Below are positions 13,823 through 26,930 of a stretch of DNA of 64,000 nt, piece after piece; the first letter of the stretch is position 1; each line of letters begins with the position of its first letter. The notes under the pieces were generated by a model. It ran no database searches and was not told the origin of the DNA. It saw only the letters and a list, made by a program, of their open reading frames with translations. The DNA is from Mimachlamys varia (lineage: Eukaryota; Mollusca; Bivalvia; Pectinida; Pectinidae). The translations under genes were made by a program, and so were the position numbers. The stretch lies in NCBI GenBank assembly GCA_947623455.1, contig OX392534.1, positions 34,539,426 through 34,603,425 on the forward strand, given 5' to 3'.

Positions 13823-14499
13823 TTGGCGAAGACAGCAATAGACCAAATATATAGGTACGCGGATAGGTCAACGCTGGTTTAATTAACTCCACTCGCATAT
13901 AACAATCATTTGGCTAAAATTGCCTGCCAGCTAACTTCGTTATATAGCCCCCGCGGCATTTCTGTATTCACGGATTAACGTTAATTGTAGCCGAAGGTTC
14001 TTTCATTGTTTTTACATTGATGCCAATGTGTATCAAACTCTGAAAATCTAACTGGGATCATCATAAAACAGTATTAAGTCTTTTGGTTAAAATTCACCAA
14101 ATGCTTTAATGATGTATTAATGACGCAGAAAGGTATTGTAAGGTTTAATATAAGCTTCCCATGTTGGTGTTTGTTGCTTTGTGAAATCTAGCGGCACCAT
14201 AGCTGTTCCATTAGCAAAACTGCGACAATGATTTTTCACAATGGTTTTAATTCTGTTATTTCCTGATTATCATATATCTTCAGCTTTTATCTCTTTTATT
14301 TTTATAACAACGAATGCATGTGTGTACACAACCAAAGAAAACGTATATGCATGGTCTTACGATAAACCTTTTTCTTACTTTGATACATACATTATACTTT
14401 ATCAATGTACAAGTAATGTACAAAAAGTTGTTTATAATTGCTGCATTGCTTTTGAAGTAGTTCGAATAATGTGGTACAAAAATTGTGTCAATATTTGTT

Positions 14500-15700
14500 T
14501 ACGCTGTGGTATATTTTTTCACTGTTAACACTGTGGTATATGTTGTCACTGTTAACGCTGTGGTATATTTGGTCACTGTTAACGCTGTGGTATATTTTGT
14601 CACTGTTAACGCTGTGGTATATTTTTTCACTGTTAACGCTTTGGTATATTTTGTCACTGCTTGTTGACGCTGTGGTATATTGTATCAATGTTTATTGTCG
14701 CTGTGGTATATTGTATCAATGTATATTGTCGCTGTGGTATATTTTATCAATGTTTATTGTCGCTGTGGTATATTGTATCAATGTTTATTGTCGCTGTGGT
14801 ATATTGTATCAATGTTTATTGTCGCTGTGGTATATTGTATCAATGTTTATTGTCGCTGTGGTATATTGTATCAATGTTTATTGTCGCTGTGGTATATTGT
14901 ATCAATGTTTATTGTCGCTGTGGTATATTGTAACAATGTTTATTGTCGCTGTGGTATATTGTATCAATGTTTATTGTCGCTGTGGTATATGTAATCAATG
15001 TTTATTGTCGCTGTGGTATATTGTATCAATGTTTATTGTCGCTGTGGTATATTTAATTAAATGTTTATTGTCGCTGTGGTATATTTTATCAATGTTTATT
15101 GTCGCTGTGGTATATTTAATCAATGTTTATTGTCGCTGTGATATAATTTTATCAATGTTTATTGTCGCTGTGGTATATTTAATCAATGTTTATTGTCGCT
15201 GTGATATAATTTTATCACTGCTTGCTGACGTTGTAGTATTATGTTATGAATGTTTGTTGACCCTGTGATATAGTTTATCAACATTTGTTAGCGCTGTTAT
15301 ATAGTTTATCAATACTGTATTTGTTGATGCTGTAGTATATGTTATCAATATTGCTTACGTTTTGATAAAGTTTATCAATATTTACTCTTTGTTTGTTGAC
15401 GCTGTGAATTATCATTTTTTGTTAGAGCTGTTTTGTCAATGTGTGTAGACGCCGTGGTATATTTTGTCAACGTATACTGACGTTGTGGTATATTGTGACA
15501 CTGTTTGTTGACGCTGTAGTTTATTTCATCACTGTTTACTGTTGTTGTGGTATAGTTTCTAAATGTTTGTTGACGCTGTGGTATATTTTGTCAATGTTTG
15601 TGTATGTTGTTGTGCATTTTGTCATCGGCTGTCGATGCTGTTTTACATTTTGTCTATACACATGCATGCTGAAGCTGTGAATAAATGTTCTTGAGATGTA
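14500..15700. repeat. 31-bp minisatellite array (family M31), ~38 copies
   Basis: The unit starts CGCTGTGGTATATTGTATCA and ends ATGTTTATTGT; the period is exactly 31 bp through the centre (for example 14761 and 14792). The 5' edge has GTTAACGCTGTGGTATATTT variants and the 3' edge decays after about 15230 to GACGCTGTAGT forms. Because 31 is 1 modulo 3, every frame of the core gives the same 31-residue periodic peptide, so open frames of up to 265 residues appear on + (14471-15268). They are a by-product of the repeat, not a gene. Confidence 0.95.
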
Positions 15701-16634
15701 AGACAAAAAAGCCCCTGATAGCTTTGTTCAGGAATAATTCAACTGCAAGAATGAAATTGGTTAAAAGCTATTGCATGTTAAAAGAATTCAAACAAACAAA
15801 TGAAACATTAGTGCTATTTTAATTGGGTTTTTGTTGTGATTCTCCCAAAAACGAAAAAAAAATAAAATAAAAAATGTATAACCCTCACGTAAACATTTTA
15901 ACGACATTTTTCTTGAATAATTTGTTATTGCTAATGAAAGCCCGGTGTTACAACCGAACTGGTGTAATGAGCTACTTTATCATGTGGCAATACGAACAAT
16001 GTGGTGAAATATTCCAACCCATTACGTCATTAATTTAAGTTTAATTCTTCGGGCGCATTCGATGGGGACGTGCCGTTCCATCACTCTCACACGACGAGAA
16101 ATTAACACGTGAAACAACGTCAGACAAATGTTCCTGAGTATCGTACGCTGGGTCTGTCAATGTTGTTAACGATTTTCTGACGGGAGGATCTAGCTTTTAA
16201 ACGTATAAATTTAATACGTATTTTTTTTTAACTTTGATTAAATATCATTTTGAGCTGTTCGGCTTTTTTATACGACCCGTCGCTGGTTTATTTTCTCTTT
16301 TATGTAATGAGAATTTAATTGACAGCAATTTTGAGGTAATCAGCATTGTTAATTTGAGTAGCATTTGTAGAGAGTGAAACAAACGCGCCTGGTGATTGTT
16401 CTCGCCAACTATCTTTTTTAAATGTTATAGATATCAGTTTTGATTAGCCTGTTGATGAAATTACATCTCGCCAATATGACTGCCAACGGTGAAATTAACT
16501 TCAAAGCATATATAGTTATAACAATCCTGTACACACAAAGTGCTAGAGAGTGATTGGATGTTATCCTCTTAATATGAATAATATATATGTATGTAAAAAA
16601 ACTCATTCATGACCAAGAGTTTAAGATTGGGAAC

Positions 16635-16812
16635 CAGGGTTTGCATGGCGGGTGTCGTCGATGAAGCAGACGACACTTACTTTTCCGGAACACCTGGTCT
16701 CATTTTCTTGTACTTTTACGAGGGTATCCATGTAATATTTCCTTTGTTCCTGTTTTGCCTCTGGTTTAATGATTTTTGAGTTTGGATTATGGTTTTGTTA
16801 ACGCTTCGGTAT
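16635..16812 (+). mobile_element. Retroelement 3' tail fragment (family A), sense on +
   Basis: Reads TTGCATGGCGGGTGTCGTCG, GAAGCAGACGACACTTACTT, TTCCGGAACACCTGGTCTCA, then ATCCATGTAATATTTCCTTT, TTTTGTTAACGCTTCGGTAT. This is the forward orientation of the family. It ends at a short AT microsatellite. Confidence 0.85.
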
Positions 16813-16839
16813 ATATATCGCATATATTTTTTTTTCAAA

Positions 16840-17012
16840 ATTCAATCACAGCATCCGTGTCGCATTGCGGCATGAGAGTTAAAGACGCCATGTCATTGAT
16901 CAGCCATTGCGACATCACGTCACGTGAAATGGGGTATAAGATGGAATTTTTTTATATCCCTTTCTTACTGCGGAAATCTGTATCTTACACACCCGGAAAT
17001 GAGAGAAATGAA
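16840..17012 (+). repeat. Dispersed repeat, partner of 21250-21412
   Basis: Shares GCATGAGAGTT, GTCATTGATCAGCCATTG, CACGTGAAATG, TATAAGAT and GAGAGAAATGA in order with 21250-21412. It lies directly after a family A tail. Origin unknown. Confidence 0.65.
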
Positions 17013-18429
17013 TATACAATAAATACAAAATATATTTTACAATAAATCCAATTTTGTCCCGTGTTACTTTCTATAGTATACTAATGATGTCGCTTGTCGT
17101 ATAATACCAATGACTATCTTTAACTTTCCCTTTCTTAATCCCAGCATCCCAGCATCCCAGCATTCCTTCTATGTATGTGTTCTGTGTATTATCATGATGC
17201 TGAACATAAACACTCGGTCAGAGTTTTCTCTCTCTTTAGTGATTTAAGTTTATGATCTAACTCTGTTTTCTGGTGTATATACAAATCTTATTTCATCCAA
17301 GATAATTTAATATTGACCGTAATTGACACATATACACAAATTTGGTTGTTTCTCGACATGTACACCGTAAGGTACACAATAAGGGATAGCTATTTTGTTG
17401 TCAGGTATGATTGTCAAGTATGATAATGTAAATTCTCTTTCTTGTTTCACTTCTCACCTTCACTGTTGTTTTCAAGAGAGGAATTTCCTGTGTTGGTGTT
17501 GTGTTTCTTTTATGAATCATTTTTCAAATGTTACCAAAAACCATTCCTTGTATATCAAAAACGAAAAAAAACCCATAAAATAAAGAAAAAAAACAGCAAA
17601 ACAAAACTAACATGAAGTATGTTTTCTAAAGAAAATCAATAAATTGCATTAAATATTTTAATTGACATTTTTGAAAGGATATTTGAAATCCGTTTTTGCA
17701 TATTAAGAAGTGATTACTTTTATTGATTTGGCCTCCTTGTCAACTGATTACTCCGGGTCTGGTTCCAATCACAGATATTAATGTTCAAGTTGATTAAGAA
17801 AATGAGCAAATCCAGTGATGGCGCTCATTTGGAAAATTGTATCACGACTGCAACCCTAAAACAACAAAATTCTCAAATATAAAAAAAAAATCTGGAGTAA
17901 TTTACAGTAAAACCTTGTTTGTTGAGCTATTCTCCTCGTTGAGGAATCTCCACCAATGCTATCCTATCGGTACAGAGCTGTTTGTGATTCGCGAAAGTCA
18001 ATATTTAAAAGAATTCTTTGATGATTTAAAAGCCTCCAGCTCGTTGATTGTGGCTTTGCGGCCGTATCGTCGATTCTTTATTGGAGACAAAGCGTTGGCT
18101 CTGAGAAATCATGGCTTGATAGACTGTCTGTGAGAATGCGTGCCAAATGCACCGACTTCCGGTTAAATGAAATATCTTCCGATTGGTGGTCGATCGAACT
18201 TCCGATATCTTGCTGGGATAGTTCTGTTTTTTTTTTTCTTGCAGGATTTTTTATAAAATCTAAAGATGGCTGATTTGAATACTAGGTAATTGATATTTAA
18301 ACAAAGATGGCTAGGGAAGCTATTATGTAACAGGCACAAAAAAAACATTTATGATTTGATATCACTCTACCACAAAAACAATTGTATAGTGAGTGACGTC
18401 ATGCATTGATAAGTATAACGTATTACAAA

Positions 18430-18850
18430 CGACAGATTACATAAAAAATCTCGTCTTTTTCTTTGTCACCGCGAAATAATGCCAAGCGAAAAAACAAAAT
18501 AACGGAAGACAAAAAAACCGCCAAAACGAAACAACCAATTAACGTCAAAGCCCAAAAGCTAAACACCGATAACGAAAAGACAAAAATCAGCCTTAGCGAA
18601 AGAACGAGTCAAAACCTTATCGAAGTTTAGATAACGCAAAAGCGTTGAAACAAATGGTGTATATTCTCTCTTCTCTTGACGTGAAATTCGTTATTTAACT
18701 TTGAAACTGCTTCGTATTTTCGTTATTTTGCTTTGGTGGGATTTCGCTAATAACCTTTTGAGAGTGCTTTTACGTTATTTTGTTATTAAATTTTGGCGGA
18801 TTTCGTCTTTTTGCTTGTGCGTTATTTTACGGGCGACAAAGAAAAAAAAC
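18430..18850. repeat. Degenerate inverted repeat rich in AATAACG / CGTTATT
   Basis: The left half (about 18465-18630) is A-rich with words such as AAAATAACGGAAGAC, CCGCCAAAACGAAAC and ACACCGATAACGAAAAG. The right half (about 18680-18850) is the T-rich mirror with GAAATTCGTTATTT, TTCGTTATTTTG, TTTGGCGGATTTCG and GCGTTATTTTACG. The arms pair only imperfectly. This resembles an old fold-back (MITE-like) element. Confidence 0.55.
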
Positions 18851-19785
18851 GGAACGTATAATATTAGCCATTATAATATATTTAATTGTATGTTTTTTTT
18901 ATCTAAACACAAAACCTATCTATTTTATAAGTATGTATGTATACTTTCAACCCATAGACGTACACTTGTTGGTCCAGGCTGCAATCATGGACACATATAC
19001 CACCAGTCATTGAGAAGTGCATGTGACTTTTAAATATTTCTTTTTATCTTTTGTTGATTATAGTAATTCCTGTCCTCGCAAGTTGATGATGAAAACAGTT
19101 TCAGTTTGGTTTTTTTGGTATTTCTGTCCAAAAGGACGGATGAACTGGCGATTTCCGACGAATTACTCGGCCTCAGAATACTGACAAGCAGCTTATATAT
19201 ATCTCTGTGTTGTCAGCTCATTTACCTAATTATCGGCCAGGTTACGACATTACGTCACGTCTTGTAAGTTAGCTAATTGAGTAAACCCTTTGATGGCGAG
19301 GAAATGAGCTTTTCGATACGCCTCCACACGCCTCAGACAACACCCTGTATTGCTCGTTTGTATCTGGCTGTTTACTAAGCTGAACTGTCGCCATCTTTTC
19401 TATTGTGTAGGGGTTTACTTTAAAGCTCGGAGATTCAATTGTTGTTTATTTTGTTTCTTTCGTCATTGGTCTTTTGTATATAATGTGATTTATATATCTG
19501 ATATAAATCATTTCATTCAAGGAAAACTGTTGAAATGAAACAAATGAAGTTTATGAAGTTGATGAATTCAATAATGTAGACATTAAAAAAAATAGAAAAG
19601 GCTTGTGATGTCGTTTTAGTAGGGATGGTGTATTGATACACAGCAAAGGACATTACGGATTCCCAGGCCAGGTCTCGGGACGGGACTTCTCTAAGGGGAA
19701 TTATGTAATGTCCAGCAAGATATATGAGGCCTTACTTGCAAGCTAGTTTTTTCCAGTTAAGTGGTATTCATGATAGTTTAGCAAC

Positions 19786-19836
19786 GGCGAGCGTGGTCAG
19801 TTGTTGGATGGGTGACCGCCTGCACATTGCATTTGG
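19786..19836 (+). mobile_element. 5S rRNA-like fragment, probably in a 5S-derived SINE or pseudogene
   Basis: The words GGCGAGCGTGGTCAGT and TTGGATGGGTGACCGCCTG closely resemble the internal part of animal 5S rRNA (GTTAGTACTTGGATGGGTGA region, containing the C-box promoter area). The sequence before and after does not continue as 5S rRNA, so it is not a complete gene. Confidence 0.55.
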
Positions 19837-20117
19837 CATTAGCAAAGCGGCACCTCGTCGTTTATTACAAATTTAATATGTTCCTTTACCTAAGTTACAT
19901 GTACACAACTCAAGATAATTTTATTATGTAAACATGACCTTGACAAACCGTGGTGTATGTATTTGTTTTTAATAATTCCATTTTTCTTTCAAATATTTGT
20001 TTACGTACTTTTTTTTCCATTTTTCTTTTAACCTTTTAACCCGTTCCATTTCTATTACCAAACTTGACCTATATGCATTTCATGATATTTTGTTACCTCC
20101 TTGAATTTCTTCTTTGA

Positions 20118-20378
<261 letters not shown>

Positions 20379-20804
20379 TGATATTGTTGTTGTTTAATTT
20401 CTCTTAAAAAAAAATTGGATATAAATGTTTGTGTCATTACAGTTATTCTCATGGAATATAACTTTTTGCTATCGTAATGTCTGTGTTACACTCACTTTGA
20501 ATTTTGTTTCGGTAATGCGAAAAATACTAATTATGAAACATTTTCGGCAGCAAACTTTAATATCTGGTATATTAACTTCCAATGTAGGCTTTGAAAAGTT
20601 TGATAAAACGCTATGATTGTGATGAGCGTCGGTTGATTGCATCTTTATATTAGCGTAATACATTATGTTGGTACATGTATGTATGGGTTTTATTAGTATA
20701 TTAGGAGCAGATGGATCTTTCTTGTGAATACGTTGTTATTAACATAAATTAATACATATATTTCAATATTTGCGTTTAAAAAAAATTGATATACATATAA
20801 AAAA

Positions 20805-20931
20805 TGAGAGAATACCGAAGCGTCAACAAAACCATAATCGGAACTCAAAATCGATTTAACTAGGGACAATGTACGAAAAAAAGAAAGATCAACATGGAAA
20901 CCGTTGTCAAAGCTAACGAGTATAAGACTCT
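20805..20931 (-). mobile_element. Retroelement 3' tail fragment (family A)
   Basis: On + reads GAGAGAATACCGAAGCGTCA, ACAAAACCATAATCGGAACT, CAAAATCGATTTAACTAGGG, then decays after AACATGGAAACCGTTGTC. Truncated before the GGAAGAGTAAGCG part. Sense is minus. Confidence 0.85.
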
Positions 20932-21249
20932 TTCATATGCGTGTATGTAGGATAGGGATATTCTACCCGAGGGGTCACAAAATGTGGTGAAACCCGAGGC
21001 TTGCCGAGAAAGAAACAGTCTTTTCTCTCATATCAACTACCCGAATAAGCTCAAAAACCATGAAAATATGTTTGAACATGCTACCATTTTAACTTTTTCC
21101 TTGAGTTTTTTTGACAAAAACGAATTAGACAGCGAGTTTAAGCATACCCTATATTTGCAAACAACGTATGCGCAGAAAAGTTAATCTCCTTTTCCTGGTG
21201 TTTATGGTTAAAATTTTGTGAAAGGTTTTAATTTTATCACGCCGTCGTT

Positions 21250-21412
21250 TTCTCTTTCCGGCATCAGAGTTTACCATATTCGTGACGTCACGTCATTGTT
21301 GAGCCATTGTGACGTCACGTCGCGTGAAATGCTATGTAAGATAGATTTTTCTTACATAGCTTTCTAACATGGGCAACCTCTATCCAACATGGCGAGATAT
21401 GAGAGAAAATGA
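21250..21412 (+). repeat. Dispersed repeat with two TGACGTCA palindromes, partner of 16840-17012
   Basis: Shares an ordered set of words with 16840-17012 (GCATCAGAGTT, GTCATTGTTGAGCCATTG, CGCGTGAAATG, TGTAAGAT, GAGAGAAAATGA). This copy has TGACGTCA at 21283-21290 and 21310-21317, each a perfect cAMP-response-element octamer; the partner copy has mutated versions (GACATCACGTCA). Confidence 0.65.
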
Positions 21413-22359
21413 GACCAGGTGTTTATTTTGTACTCACCGAAACAATTTGGGGAGGATGTTGACCCATAACTAGTGAATATTCTATACATTTTCTATAATA
21501 AGTATGTAACAACATAACAGCTGTTTTATGTATATTTCTAAATTTGTACTTTAAAAGTCCTGCGCGAAGATTCGTTTGAATATATTTTTGTAATCTTGAT
21601 CAATTAAATTGTCTACACGCATTCATGTACATGCATGCTAAGTATACTAAAAGTATCTGTACGTAAGGATGCTAGTCGTCTCGACCCTAAGGCATTGAAA
21701 AAACAAAAATGCTACGTGATTTCAATGCAACATCTGTTAATCGAAAAAAAGGAATAAAAACCGAAAATGCTGCAATGCATGTCCTAATGTTTCCTAACAC
21801 AAACAGACAATTGCATGCATTGTTTTACGTTTCGAAAATTGGAAAAGAGTCACATGCACATTCGCACGTGCGATTGACATGTTAATAATCAGTCTTTCTT
21901 TCAATGGAAAATAACAAATGCTGATAAACATGATTGTGTGGTCGCGTGTAGAATTATTTTTCGTATGTAAACGTACAGTTTGGAATGAGTTGAATGCTCG
22001 GGGGAGCTCCAAGCTCGTGGAAATCTCGTGACTATTGTTGTGTGTTACTGGTGACCCTGTATTCCTCCGGAAAATCAAATTACATAAATTTTGTTTAGCT
22101 TCCATGCCTGAAAATAATAAAAAAAAATATATATATGCTACAAATAGTATCGATTATCGCGATGTACGGCACTGCTGTGGGTGATGGCCGCATGTTAGGT
22201 TTGGTCTGTCTGACGGGATTGTGAAATAAAACAGACGTCTGTCCAGTTCAATGAGTCGTCATATCGTACGTCAAAAAAACTTCATCGCAAGTTGTTGACG
22301 ACTTTGATTAAACTAAATTTACAACTGTCCTTTTCTTTCCACGAATGTGATGTATGTAG

Positions 22360-22600
22360 AGGCCGCGTTGGCCAAGTGGTTAAAATGCCTGCCATTCTGC
22401 TTCAACTAGCTATCAACCTCTGGGTCGCGAGTTTGAGACCTTACTGCGGCAGTCGCCATGTACATGTATGTACTGGCTATGGTTGGTGGTTTTTCTCCGG
22501 GAACTCCGGCTGTCCTTCACCACTAAAACATGTTCGTAAATGACCATGTCAGTTAATTACATCAGTGAATAATGTAACCTTGAAACATTAAAAAAACAGA
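22360..22600 (+). mobile_element. tRNA-derived SINE-like element
   Basis: The head AGGCCGCGTTGGCCAAGTGG followed by TTAAAATGCC is a good pol III A-box region. GGGTCGCGAGTTTGAGACC is a B-box-like sequence about 50 nt later. A body with TTTTTCTCCGGGAACTCCGG follows, then a tail GTAACCTTGAAACATTAAAA. The clover-leaf cannot be completed as a functional tRNA, and tRNA-like head plus unrelated body is the SINE layout. The end ACCTTGAA is also the end of SINE-B. Confidence 0.75.
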
Positions 22601-25600
22601 ATATAATGAAATGTATACTTGTTATTTGCCCGTACTTTCGTATAAACATCATGTGTTTTTTATTTTCTTTGAATAAAACAAAGGGTCAATATTTACTCAA
22701 ATAATTTGCAGCAAGTTAACACACTTAGGTTATCTTGCACTGCAAAGATACTGAACTTCAAAATTCAATATGAAAGGATGGTGATCAAAACTACACCCAG
22801 TCATCAAACTTTATATATAGTACACTGTATGTGTATTTATATTTACATTTTTAAAAAATGAATTTTATATATACACAATATTGTATCAAAATTATTTAAA
22901 TAAAAACGTTTAATACTATTCGGTCAACATGATTGAATAACTAATTTGAATCGCAATAAACCATATACCGTCCTCGATATTCAGAGGTTACGCTCTCTAC
23001 ACTCTTGGAAAATGTCATGGCAAAATTGAAGGCACGGATATAATAGATTTGGTGGTCTCAGGCAAAACAAAAAACAATCAAAAACAAACAAAAAACAAAA
23101 ACAAAAACCCGACCAATCGCTAGGCTTATATAGGTACCCGTCTTTTGAATATTTCAAAGGAGTGACAACCGACTCAAAATTATACCATTATGTGACCGCG
23201 AGATTCTTTTGATGTACATATGTACATTTATATCAAGGGTTGACCTAGTCCTCTTGCACCATCAGCCTTGTACCGCACACAGAGCCTTACATTTTACTGC
23301 CATGAATTATTATTCCAGGGTTGTAGAGAGTGTAAGTGAGTGTACAAAAACCATAACCCCTAGATATCGAGAATGAGCATAAACATGTACGTCGAAGAGA
23401 GATTTCCTGATATCGTAGGTATCGGGTTGGGATCACTGGCTCGCATGCTGAAGTTTTATCAGACTGGTTTACGCGGAGGAGATAATCATTTCCTGCTGAC
23501 AAACGTTAATCAATCGATACCAGCTGTTTACACAATCATGGAGTGTAACCTAAAATTGCTGATTTGTTGTTTCTGTTGAGGACGTGTATTAGGGTAATGT
23601 TTTGTGTCAGGAGATAGATGAGGAAAAGTGCGGCTCATCTCTACCACGCGACAGTTATTGTAAAAGGAAGCTTTACGACATTCACAGTGCCGTTTCAGTA
23701 GACCATTATCCCAATTAGCAACTGTTTCGAAATAATTTGTGGACGGTCGTTACAGCTTTAGGTCTAAAAGTATTTGAATAATGAAGGTGACACAGGGTCA
23801 CCCTGACGTAGACACGAAGTTCAGATACAGGCAATACACGTATACGATGGCAATAAATCATATTGCTGTACACACGAATAAAATATGAAAATAAACCACC
23901 CTGACTGATATCGAAACGATGTCTGTTTGTACTTCATTGATTCTATTTGTTTAAATTAACATTTAACATTTTCAATAATTAACTTATGTAATAAAATCAT
24001 GAGTCATGCACGGAATTCTTCACTCCCTAAATCAAATCATTTTAGAATACATGTATTGTATTTGAATATTTATGTTTTACAGTTACAATCGTTTTCAATA
24101 TTCATGAAACATATTTGAAATAGAAAATAATTACTTACGTAAAAGTGAAATATAGCTTATATAATTATTTCTGGAATATAATAGTTGTACAGCTCTATAT
24201 AATTTTTTTTCTGTTTCTCTTTAGTGATTTGATACAACTAATATTGTCAAATCTGTGTTACAAGCCGGATATTTATACAATATGACCGTCTCTTTTTTAA
24301 TAAGGGCATTTCTTTCAAACAATTCGTATGCTTAAATCCGTCAACAAATTAATACGCAGAATTTGTACCCACGAGTGCGTTCTGATGCAGGCGGAAATGA
24401 AAAACAGTTCATACTTTACGACGCCACCTCGTTGTGCCAGTATTCGAACGTTAATCGGATAATGTTTCATTCAAGGGTGACATTTAGAATATTTTGACGT
24501 AAATGTCATATAATTTACACAGTGTTAAATTCTACGGACTTGATATATAGAGGATATTTAACAGTGCAGTTAGATAAACCACATATGCACAACGTATTTC
24601 ATGAATGGGGCTAATATTCTGATATTTTTCCACCCCCGCACGAGTGAAATATATCAAAATTTTAGACACACGAGTGTAATATATTTAGTATTGCTGAAGA
24701 TGCAATTATTATTCTGTTTATTACATTTATAGCAAAAAGTAACCGGGCAGATTATCACATTTCTGACTGCTGAAAAATATCACTTTTAAAGACTTTTTTT
24801 TTCGATATTTTACTGATAAAAAAAAATATAATAGAAGATGACGTGACACACATATATGCGGCACATTTAAAATTTAGTTATAGTATGCCAAAAAATGAAT
24901 AAACTGCATCGTGCAGCTGTTTCGTCCTCCGATGACTCTTCACTAATGATAGGGTCCTAATTAACAATCATGCTGAAACATAGTGACGGTTCAACTTTGA
25001 CTTGATAATCTGATTGGATGGACAGGGGTAGGCTATTCTTATACAAATAATGTTATTAATATGTATGGTAAAAAATAATATCATTTAAGAGGTTCATAGT
25101 ATTTGAGCTTGTCAAATTTCTTAAGGATAGCAATTTAAGAGACTGTGTCAGTTTCCATACCGGTTTGTGGTGAAAACCGCTTGTACTGCTGATTCGATGA
25201 TCAATTGTATGGAAAGCCGCATATTACCAGTATATTGAGAAAGCAAGGAATAAGTATGACTTATTTTTGTAAACAATTTAATAGATTTATATACAGTGAC
25301 ACAGCACACAAGCACACGGGTTCTTTTATTGTTGCGTTTTCAACTCGAAAATTATTTAATTTATGTGAGAACCAATTGTATGTATTAGAAATGTACATCT
25401 TACACAGTGTAGTTCAACCTGTTGTAGTTATAGCAACAGTTGTATTGACAACATCCTTCGTGCTTATCTCCCGCATGTACTGTACATGTATTGTTATAAA
25501 AAGGGAGAAATTTTAGCTGTAATCAATTGCATAACTCATTCTTAATTGTTTTAAAGAAGGCGATTAGTTCATTCTCAGAACGCTCGTTATACGTTTTAAA

Positions 25601-26154
25601 TAAATTATCTATTTCAACTGTAATTAACTTAAGTTAAACTTATGCAAATGATGCCACGGTTACCATTCTAGTTATTTAAAGATACATTTACGCAGTGGGA
25701 ACGTTTCCCCAGAGGTCTACGCGACGTATTAAACGGAAGTTCCAAATGTACTTTTACTTCTGATAATTAATGCTTTATGTTTGGAAGTTCCTTCAGGGCA
25801 GGTAACAAAAACCTTGCCAAATCTTTTATTTTCACTTTTAGACATATCGACGATGCAATGTCTATAAATAACAAAATGTTTGCTGACAACGTCGATCGTA
25901 TATGCATGTACTGTTCTGAACTTGAAATATAAGACACCACATACTCTTTTACATCAGCTGCTTAAATTGATCTCTACTTAGTAATGACAAACATGGACAA
26001 CTTACTACAGCTTACTAAGCTATACGATAAACGTGACGATTAAGTAGATATAATTACAAATTGGAACCAGGTCTTTGTCTTACAATACAGAGACAAAATA
26101 TATCCACAAGAGGAGAATAGTATGAACAGTTCGTCATAACATGTGAATTTTTCT

Positions 26155-26930
26155 TACTCAACAGCTAGGCAAAAAATGGGAATAGTTCCAACTCAACAGT
26201 TGGGCAAAAAAGTTCCAACTCAACAGTTGTGCAAAGAATGAGAAGAGTTCCTACTCAACAGTTAGGCAAAAACAATTCCAACACAACTGTTAGGCAAAGA
26301 ATGAGAATGGTTCCAACTCAACAGTTAGGCAAAGAATGAAAATAGTTCCAACTCAACAGTTAGGCAAAGAATGAGAATAGCTCCAATTCAAAATCTAGGC
26401 AAAGAATGAGATTAGTTCCAACACAACAGTTTGGCAAAAAATGGGAATAGTTCCAACTCAACAGTTAGGCAAAGAATGAGAATGGTTCAAACTCAACAGT
26501 TAGACAAAAAAGTTCCAACACAACAGTTAGGCAAAGAATGAGAATGGCCCCAACTCAAAAGTTGTGCAAAGAATGAGAATAGTTCCAACTCAACAGTTAG
26601 GCAAAGAATGAGAATGGTTCCAACTCAACAGTTAGGCAAAAATAATTCTAACACAACAGCAAGGCAAAGAATGAGAATGGTTCAAAGTTATCAGTTTGGC
26701 AAAAATGAGAATAAGTCCAACTCAACAGTAAGGTAAAGAATGAGAAAAGCTCCAACTCAACAGCTAGGCAAAGAATGAGAATGATTCAAACTCATCAGTT
26801 TGACAAAAATGAGAATAGCTTCAACGCAACATTTAGGTAAAAATTGAATTATTTCCAGATCAATAGTTTGATAAAACATGAGTACTATTATCTCCCAATA
26901 GTTTGGCAAATAAAGAGGATGGCTCACCCT
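26155..26930. repeat. 35-bp minisatellite, ~20 copies
   Basis: The unit is made of GTTCCAACTCAACAGTTAGG followed by CAAAGAATGAGAATA, period 35 bp, with many single-base variants and several shortened units (for example 26195-26230). The copies decay toward 26900. Confidence 0.92.

Noticed and set aside
14471..15268. 265-residue open frame as a possible membrane protein gene
   Set aside because: It coincides exactly with the 31-bp minisatellite, the peptide is periodic in all three frames, and there is no splice or start context.
17837..18133. 98-residue plus-strand ORF (YPIGTELFVIRESQYLKEF) as a receptor exon or separate gene
   Set aside because: It does not match any part of an mGluR or another family I know, and no convincing splice sites frame it.
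22360..22450. Functional tRNA gene
   Set aside because: A and B boxes are present, but the acceptor stem does not close and the sequence runs into a SINE body.
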